DNA from: Pseudomonadales bacterium
Lineage (GTDB): Bacteria; Pseudomonadota; Gammaproteobacteria; Pseudomonadales; Litorivicinaceae
Direction of reading: 5' to 3'
NCBI GenBank assembly: GCA_012269655.1
Contig: JAAXJV010000291.1
Location: 21,105 to 32,317, forward strand
DNA: 11,213 bases
Part shown: positions 7,301-11,213 of the stretch, one piece after another
How positions within the stretch are numbered: position 1 is the first letter of the stretch
Layout of the letters: each line of letters begins with the position of its first letter
Position numbers and translations under genes: made by a program
The notes under the pieces: generated by a model
Databases searched by the model: none
What the model was told of the DNA's origin: nothing
The model's input: only the letters and a program-made list of their open reading frames with translations

Positions 7301-8055
7301 AGTCGGACGTCGATGCCCGCTTGGGCCATGGCTTGTTTGGCCTGGCCAACGGTGTAAGTACCGAAGTGGAAAATACTGGCGGCCAGTACCGCTTCGGCTC
7401 CGCCTTCAGTCACGCCCTCGACTAAATGATCTAGATTTCCTACCCCACCCGAGGCAATCACGGGAACGGCGACTGCGTCGGATACAGCCCGTGTGAGCGC
7501 CAAATCGTAACCTGCTTTGGTGCCATCTCCATCCATGCTGGTCAGCAAAATTTCGCCGGCGCCAAATTCGACCATCTTGGCCGCCCACTCGACTGCGTTA
7601 ATACCCGTCGGTTTGCGTCCGCCATGGGTAAAGATTTCCCAGTGATCGCCCACCTGTTTGGCATCAATTGCGACCACAATGCACTGACTGCCAAAGCGAT
7701 CAGCCGCTTCTTTTACAAAGTCAGGATTGAAGACCGCAGCGGAGTTAATGCCTACCTTGTCCGCACCGCAGTTGAGTAGATTGCGGATGTCGGCCACTTC
7801 ACGCACACCGCCGCCAACGGTCAATGGAATGAATACTTCTGAGGCGATTTGCTCGACCATCTGAAAGGTGGTGCCGCGGGCCTCGTGAGTCGCCGTGATG
7901 TCCAAAAAGGTGATTTCGTCCGCGCCCTGCTGATCATAGCGGCGGGCGACCTCGACCGGATCGCCAGCGTCTCGGATGTCTACAAACTGAACGCCCTTTA
8001 CAACGCGGCCAGCATCGACATCCAGGCAGGGAATGATGCGCTTGGCGACACTCAT
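7297..8055 (-). CDS. hisF: Imidazole glycerol phosphate synthase, cyclase subunit HisF
   Basis: With HisH it forms imidazole glycerol phosphate synthase. HisF uses ammonia from HisH to convert PRFAR into imidazole glycerol phosphate and AICAR, the fifth step of histidine synthesis. It is a 252-residue (beta/alpha)8 barrel of normal family length. Catalytic acids are Asp12 in IIPCLDVD and Asp131 in VVAIDAK. Phosphate-binding loops are visible at [35 protein letters not shown] and [10 protein letters not shown]. The ATG at 8055 overlaps the hisA stop (ATGA). It is the last gene of the hisBHAF group; no hisI or hisE follows, because the next gene is the convergent yibQ. Confidence 0.98.
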   Translation of the reverse strand: MSVAKRIIPCLDVDAGRVVKGVQFVDIRDAGDPVEVARRYDQQGADEITFLDITATHEARGTTFQMVEQIASEVFIPLTVGGGVREVADIRNLLNCGADKVGINSAAVFNPDFVKEAADRFGSQCIVVAIDAKQVGDHWEIFTHGGRKPTGINAVEWAAKMVEFGAGEILLTSMDGDGTKAGYDLALTRAVSDAVAVPVIASGGVGNLDHLVEGVTEGGAEAVLAASIFHFGTYTVGQAKQAMAQAGIDVRL

Positions 8056-8780
8056 GACAGCGCGTAAGCCTGGGCTTCCGCCAAATCCAAGGTGCCCTCG
8101 TAAATGGCGCGGCCTGTGATAACACCGCTGATACCGCGATGAGATTGAGCCTTACAGGCCTTGATGTCTTCCATGGTGTGCACGCCACCCGAGGCGATCA
8201 CGGGGATACCGGCAGATTCAGCCAACTCGGCCGTCGCTTCGACGTTCACGCCGCTGCGCATGCCGTCACGGGCAATATCGGTAAAGATGATCGCGGCGAC
8301 ACCGGCATCGGCAAATCGCTGCGCGCATTCAATGGCACTGATGTCGCTGGTGTCATCCCAGCCATGGGTGGCGACCATGCCGTCTTTGGCGTCCAGCCCG
8401 ACAATGATGCGATTGGGGAATCGCGCACAGGCTTCGATCACAAACGCGGGATCTTTGACCGCGGCGGTACCGATGATGCCCAGATGCAAACCAATCTCGA
8501 GGTAGGTCTCGAGCGTTTCCATGGTGCGGATACCGCCGCCCAGTTCTAACTCTAGGTCGGGGCAGGCTCGAATAATCCGGGCCACGACTTCAAGGTGGCG
8601 GGGCTCACCGGCAAAGGCGCCGTCCAAATCAACCAGGTGCAATCGCTGAGCACCGGCTTCTTGCCAGCGCTGGGCCATGGCCACCGGATCGTCACCAAAG
8701 ATATCCGCGTCGTCCATACGGCCTTGTTTCAGGCGAACACATTTGCCGTCTTTCAAATCAATTGCGGGGATCACTAACAT
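8052..8780 (-). CDS. hisA: Phosphoribosylformimino-AICAR-ribotide isomerase HisA
   Basis: Converts ProFAR to PRFAR by an Amadori rearrangement, the fourth step of histidine synthesis, and so makes the substrate for HisF/HisH. It is a 242-residue (beta/alpha)8 barrel, normal for the family and homologous to HisF. Catalytic Asp8 lies in [17 protein letters not shown] and Asp130 in [10 protein letters not shown]. Other landmarks are [45 protein letters not shown] and [11 protein letters not shown]. Its ATG directly follows the hisH TAG with no intervening base, and its stop overlaps hisF, so translation through the group is probably coupled. Confidence 0.98.
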   Translation of the reverse strand: MLVIPAIDLKDGKCVRLKQGRMDDADIFGDDPVAMAQRWQEAGAQRLHLVDLDGAFAGEPRHLEVVARIIRACPDLELELGGGIRTMETLETYLEIGLHLGIIGTAAVKDPAFVIEACARFPNRIIVGLDAKDGMVATHGWDDTSDISAIECAQRFADAGVAAIIFTDIARDGMRSGVNVEATAELAESAGIPVIASGGVHTMEDIKACKAQSHRGISGVITGRAIYEGTLDLAEAQAYALS

Positions 8781-9392
8781 CTATGGCATCCATTTCAAGA
8801 AGTTGGCGTACAGCTGCAATCCTGCATGCTGACTTTTTTCGGGGTGGAATTGGGTGGCGACGACGTTATCGCGGCCCACGGCCGCAACAAAAGAGCCGCC
8901 ATGATCGCTGTAGGCAATCGCTTCGGCTGACTCTGCGACGCGATAGGAGTGCACGAAGTAAAAGCGCTCGTCACTGGGGATTCCGTCGAACAACGCGTGG
9001 CCCTGATGGGACACCTGATTCCATCCCATGTGAGGAATCTTGAGGCCTTGTTGTGTGATCGTCGGATCGAAGTGGTTGACCTGGCCATGGAACCAACTGA
9101 GCCCGTCAACACCACCGGACTCATCACCGGATTCGAACAGCACCTGCATGCCTACGCACACACCCAACATAGGACGGCTCTTTACATATTCGGCCAGTGC
9201 TTGGTCAAAACCCGCGGCGCGGATACCTTCGACACAGGCGCCCATGGCACCGACGCCGGGCAGGACAGCACGGTCGTATTGGCCGAGTTGTTCGGGCTGT
9301 TGAATCAGATCAACCGCGGCGCCGGCATGCTCCAGCGCCTTGGAGACGCTGTGCAAATTGCCCATGCCGTAATCAATGACGGCTACCTTCAC
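8781..9392 (-). CDS. hisH: Imidazole glycerol phosphate synthase, glutamine amidotransferase subunit HisH
   Basis: Class I glutaminase that hydrolyses glutamine and channels ammonia through the HisF barrel. It has 203 residues. The catalytic triad is visible: Cys79 in MLGVCVGMQ, and His183 and Glu185 in [10 protein letters not shown]. The N-terminal [12 protein letters not shown], the oxyanion-strand motif LPGVGAMG and IPHMGWNQV are family signatures. The start is GTG at 9392, overlapping the hisB stop (GTGA). It is chosen because the product begins [12 protein letters not shown], with the usual few residues before the first strand. Confidence 0.97.
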   Translation of the reverse strand: MKVAVIDYGMGNLHSVSKALEHAGAAVDLIQQPEQLGQYDRAVLPGVGAMGACVEGIRAAGFDQALAEYVKSRPMLGVCVGMQVLFESGDESGGVDGLSWFHGQVNHFDPTITQQGLKIPHMGWNQVSHQGHALFDGIPSDERFYFVHSYRVAESAEAIAYSDHGGSFVAAVGRDNVVATQFHPEKSQHAGLQLYANFLKWMP

Positions 9393-9973
9393 AGGGCGCC
9401 TTTGGTTGACGGCGTTCCTGATTGGCGAGGATCGTGGCTAACGGCCATGCGCAAAGCACGGCCCAGGGCCTTGAAGATCGACTCGGCTTGGTGGTGAGCG
9501 TTCTTACCCTTCAGATTGTCGATGTGCAGGGTAATTCGGGCGTGGTTGACCAGCGCCTGGAAAAATTCTTGTAGCAGGTCCACGTCAAAATCGCCGATAC
9601 GCGCGCGGGTGTAGGTCACGTCGGTATACAAACCGGGACGGCCCGACAGGTCGACCACAACACGCGATAACGCCTCGTCCAATGGGGCATAAAAGTGGCC
9701 ATAGCGAGTCAGGCCTTTCTTATCACCGATGGCCTCGCGCAGCGCTTCACCTAACACGATGCCGGTGTCTTCGACGGTGTGGTGCGCATCAATCTGCAAA
9801 TCACCGACCGCTTTGACCTTGAGATCGATCAAGCCGTGACGGGCGATTTGGTCCAGCATGTGGTCAAAAAAGGGCACCCCGGTATCCAGTTCACTGGCGC
9901 CGGTTCCATCTAAGTTGATCTCAACAGTGATCTGGGTTTCCAGAGTGTCGCGGTTGATGCTGGCTGTACGCAT
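9389..9973 (-). CDS. hisB: Imidazoleglycerol-phosphate dehydratase HisB (monofunctional)
   Basis: Mn-dependent dehydration of imidazole glycerol phosphate to imidazole acetol phosphate, the sixth step of histidine synthesis. At 194 residues it is the monofunctional enzyme; there is no N-terminal histidinol-phosphatase domain as in enterobacterial HisB. Metal and active-site motifs are [31 protein letters not shown] and, late in the chain, [18 protein letters not shown]. The region [15 protein letters not shown] is also typical. A Shine-Dalgarno GAGGA (9980-9984) lies 6 bases before the ATG. It is first gene of hisB-hisH-hisA-hisF and divergent from asmA. Confidence 0.97.
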   Translation of the reverse strand: MRTASINRDTLETQITVEINLDGTGASELDTGVPFFDHMLDQIARHGLIDLKVKAVGDLQIDAHHTVEDTGIVLGEALREAIGDKKGLTRYGHFYAPLDEALSRVVVDLSGRPGLYTDVTYTRARIGDFDVDLLQEFFQALVNHARITLHIDNLKGKNAHHQAESIFKALGRALRMAVSHDPRQSGTPSTKGAL

Positions 9974-10000
9974 AGAACGTCCTCAAATTAATGCGCGCAC

Positions 10001-10009
10001 ATGATACCA
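10001..10009 (-). promoter_or_regulatory. Extended -10 promoter candidate for hisBHAF
   Basis: On the - strand TGGTATCAT matches the extended -10 pattern TGnTATAAT at all but one base. It would start RNA near 9993, giving a leader of only about 20 bases that carries the hisB Shine-Dalgarno. No good -35 hexamer sits 16-18 bases upstream, which is tolerated by extended -10 promoters. A leader this short leaves no room for a His-codon attenuator. Confidence 0.5.
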
Positions 10010-10033
10010 CTCTAAAGGACAATATTGGGCAAT

Positions 10034-10054
10034 GACGGACTCCGTCCTTCGGAC
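10034..10054. repeat. Overlapping inverted repeats between hisB and asmA
   Basis: The segment GGAC-TCC-GTCC-TTC-GGAC holds two mutually exclusive small hairpins: GACGG/CCGTC (10034-10038 with 10042-10046) and GTCC/GGAC (10044-10047 with 10051-10054). CGGAC also occurs as a direct repeat at its two ends. No T run follows on either strand, so it is not an intrinsic terminator. It lies upstream of both divergent genes and could be an operator or a short leader structure of asmA; this is not established. Confidence 0.4.
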
Positions 10055-10077
10055 TAGGATGAAGAGATCGATAATAA

Positions 10078-10082
10078 AAGGA
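10078..10082 (+). promoter_or_regulatory. Ribosome binding site of asmA
   Basis: AAGGA lies 7 bases before the ATG at 10090 and fixes the start of the AsmA reading frame, whose first residues are the expected membrane anchor. Confidence 0.75.
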
Positions 10083-10089
10083 TAAGCAG

Positions 10090-11213
10090 ATGTCGATTAA
10101 GCGGATTCTAGGTGTTTTGGGTGCATTGATTACCTTGGCTGTGGTGGGGGCCGTGGTGTGGATTTCGACCTTTAATCCCAACGACTACAAGGCACTGGCT
10201 GTTGAACAAGCAGAGAAGGCCGGCTGGAAACTGACCATCAACGGCGACCTTTCTATGTCGTTGTGGCCACAACTGGCAATCGATCTGCCGCCCATTGAAC
10301 TGGCCGCGCTGAATGCCAATCAATCGATCGCCGCGCAAGACGCCCAGGTTTCGCTGGCCATGGCGCCGCTATTGTTTGAACGTCGAGCCGAAGCCAGCAC
10401 CCTGATTTTAGAATCACCGGTTATCCGCTGGGATCTGGACGCAGCACTGCCCGGAGATAGCGGACATCGTGACAGTGGGACACAGAGTTCAGGCGATGCC
10501 TTAGCCTTTGCGGTCGGGGGCCTGGAGTTAACCAATGCTGACATCCAATTATTTAATGGAGAGACACTGGCACACGACCTCCAAATACCCGAGATGACAG
10601 TAGGGGCGATCTCGCCAGATGTCTGGGTGCCCGCGTCTTTTAATGCCCAATACACCGCCTCAGGACTGCCTGCGATTCCCCTTCAAATACAGGCCGAGAT
10701 TCGGACCTCGGCCGACTTTAGCCTGATTGATGTGCGCGCCTTGCAGCTATCCGCACTGGACTTGAATGTCAGTGGTGAATTGAGCCTGGTCCCAAATCCA
10801 CTTTCGGTCATGGGGCAACTCAACCTCGATACCTTTGATGCCAAGGCGCTGGCAGAGCGTTTCGGCGTGACCATCGCAACGCAAAATCCGGACGCGCTCA
10901 GAAACCTAGGGCTCAGCCTAACCCTGGGTGATGGGGGTCCCGTCTACGCCAGTGCACTGACCCTGAATTTGGACAACACCCGCTTCACCGGCGAGGCTGG
11001 GTTACGCTCATTAAGCCCGCTGCAGTTCAATGCCATTTTGGCCGGTGACCGTTTGATCTTGGACGATTACTTAGCGCCTGCGAGTGAGGTGCCCAGCGAT
11101 AGCGCCGAAAGCATCACTTCTGACGCCGTATCGCCATTAGCTGGCCTCGCCGGCATTGATGGCGATCTGCGACTTGAGCTGGCACAGCTTGAAGCGAGCG
11201 GCCTGAAAGCCGA
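10090..11213 (+). CDS. asmA: AsmA family protein (3'-truncated by window edge)
   Basis: The frame from the ATG at 10090 stays open to the end of the window (374 codons). The product starts MSIKRILGVLGALITLAVVG, a single N-terminal inner-membrane anchor (about 5-25). It continues with FNPNDYKALAVEQAEKAGWK and LSMSLWPQLAIDLPP, closely matching the start of E. coli AsmA (NPNDF, VWPQL). AsmA proteins are large periplasmic-facing envelope proteins related to the chorein/VPS13-like lipid-transfer group, and in E. coli affect outer-membrane assembly. The visible part is strand-rich and broken by two Ser/Asp/Gly-rich linkers at about residues 121-136 and 331-349. Full AsmA proteins are usually 600 residues or more, so a large C-terminal part lies outside. 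In Pseudomonas the gene is also near hisB, usually followed by mutY. Confidence 0.9.
   Translation, partial: MSIKRILGVLGALITLAVVGAVVWISTFNPNDYKALAVEQAEKAGWKLTINGDLSMSLWPQLAIDLPPIELAALNANQSIAAQDAQVSLAMAPLLFERRAEASTLILESPVIRWDLDAALPGDSGHRDSGTQSSGDALAFAVGGLELTNADIQLFNGETLAHDLQIPEMTVGAISPDVWVPASFNAQYTASGLPAIPLQIQAEIRTSADFSLIDVRALQLSALDLNVSGELSLVPNPLSVMGQLNLDTFDAKALAERFGVTIATQNPDALRNLGLSLTLGDGGPVYASALTLNLDNTRFTGEAGLRSLSPLQFNAILAGDRLILDDYLAPASEVPSDSAESITSDAVSPLAGLAGIDGDLRLELAQLEASGLKA

Noticed and set aside
8139..8549. + strand open frames opposite hisA, hisH and hisB (also 7849-8067 and 8949-9497)
   Set aside because: All lie wholly within strongly conserved his genes on the other strand and show no domain, so they are antisense shadows.
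10070..10075. GATAAT as the asmA -10 element
   Set aside because: It sits too close to the Shine-Dalgarno at 10078; RNA starting from it would lack the ribosome site.
9974..10089. A histidine leader peptide or attenuator upstream of hisB
   Set aside because: There is no run of His codons in any - strand frame of this gap, and the best -10 leaves only about 20 bases of leader.
1..11213. A horizontally acquired or novel defence, toxin-antitoxin or mobile system
   Set aside because: Every substantial frame matches a conserved housekeeping or envelope family in a known gene order. No integrase, transposase, direct-repeat boundary or composition break was seen.

Overview
The window is a compact, conserved chromosomal core region from a gammaproteobacterium. 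Gene content and order resemble those of Pseudomonas and related Pseudomonadales/Oceanospirillales: ntrC, trmL, secB, grxC, yibN, gpmI, envC, ctpA, yibQ, hisF, hisA, hisH, hisB, asmA. The blocks yibN-grxC-secB and gpmI-envC-yibQ also lie side by side in Escherichia coli. This placement rests on recalled gene order and protein motifs, not on a search. I see no tRNA, rRNA, insertion sequence, phage gene, CRISPR array or island-like change in composition.

Layout. (1) Positions 1-1397, + strand: the C-terminal two thirds of the nitrogen regulator NtrC (its 5' end lies outside the window), overlapping the tRNA 2'-O-methyltransferase gene trmL. (2) Positions 1405-2582, - strand: the operon yibN (membrane-anchored rhodanese), grxC (glutaredoxin), secB (export chaperone), closed by an intrinsic terminator. 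(3) Positions 2583-2684: a divergent control region. (4) Positions 2685-7300, + strand: gpmI (phosphoglycerate mutase) followed by three exported proteins linked to the cell wall: EnvC, the protease CtpA, and a YibQ-type divergent polysaccharide deacetylase. (5) Positions 7297-9973, - strand: hisB-hisH-hisA-hisF, the middle steps of histidine synthesis plus the HisH/HisF glutamine amidotransferase. It converges on yibQ, and the two stop codons overlap. (6) Positions 9974-10089: a divergent control region. (7) From 10090 to the window end, + strand: the N-terminal part of an AsmA-family envelope protein.

Packing is very tight. Overlaps of the NTGA type (stop of one gene within the start of the next) occur at ntrC/trmL, gpmI/envC, ctpA/yibQ, hisB/hisH and hisA/hisF. 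HisH and hisA abut with no gap. Four genes (trmL, secB, envC, hisH) appear to use GTG or TTG starts. Translational coupling inside each operon is therefore likely.

I found no convincing undescribed system. The points most worth a second look are the twin-arginine-like signal of the YibQ protein, the terminator-free convergent yibQ/hisF junction, the envC-ctpA-yibQ envelope group, and a set of alternative hairpins between hisB and asmA.
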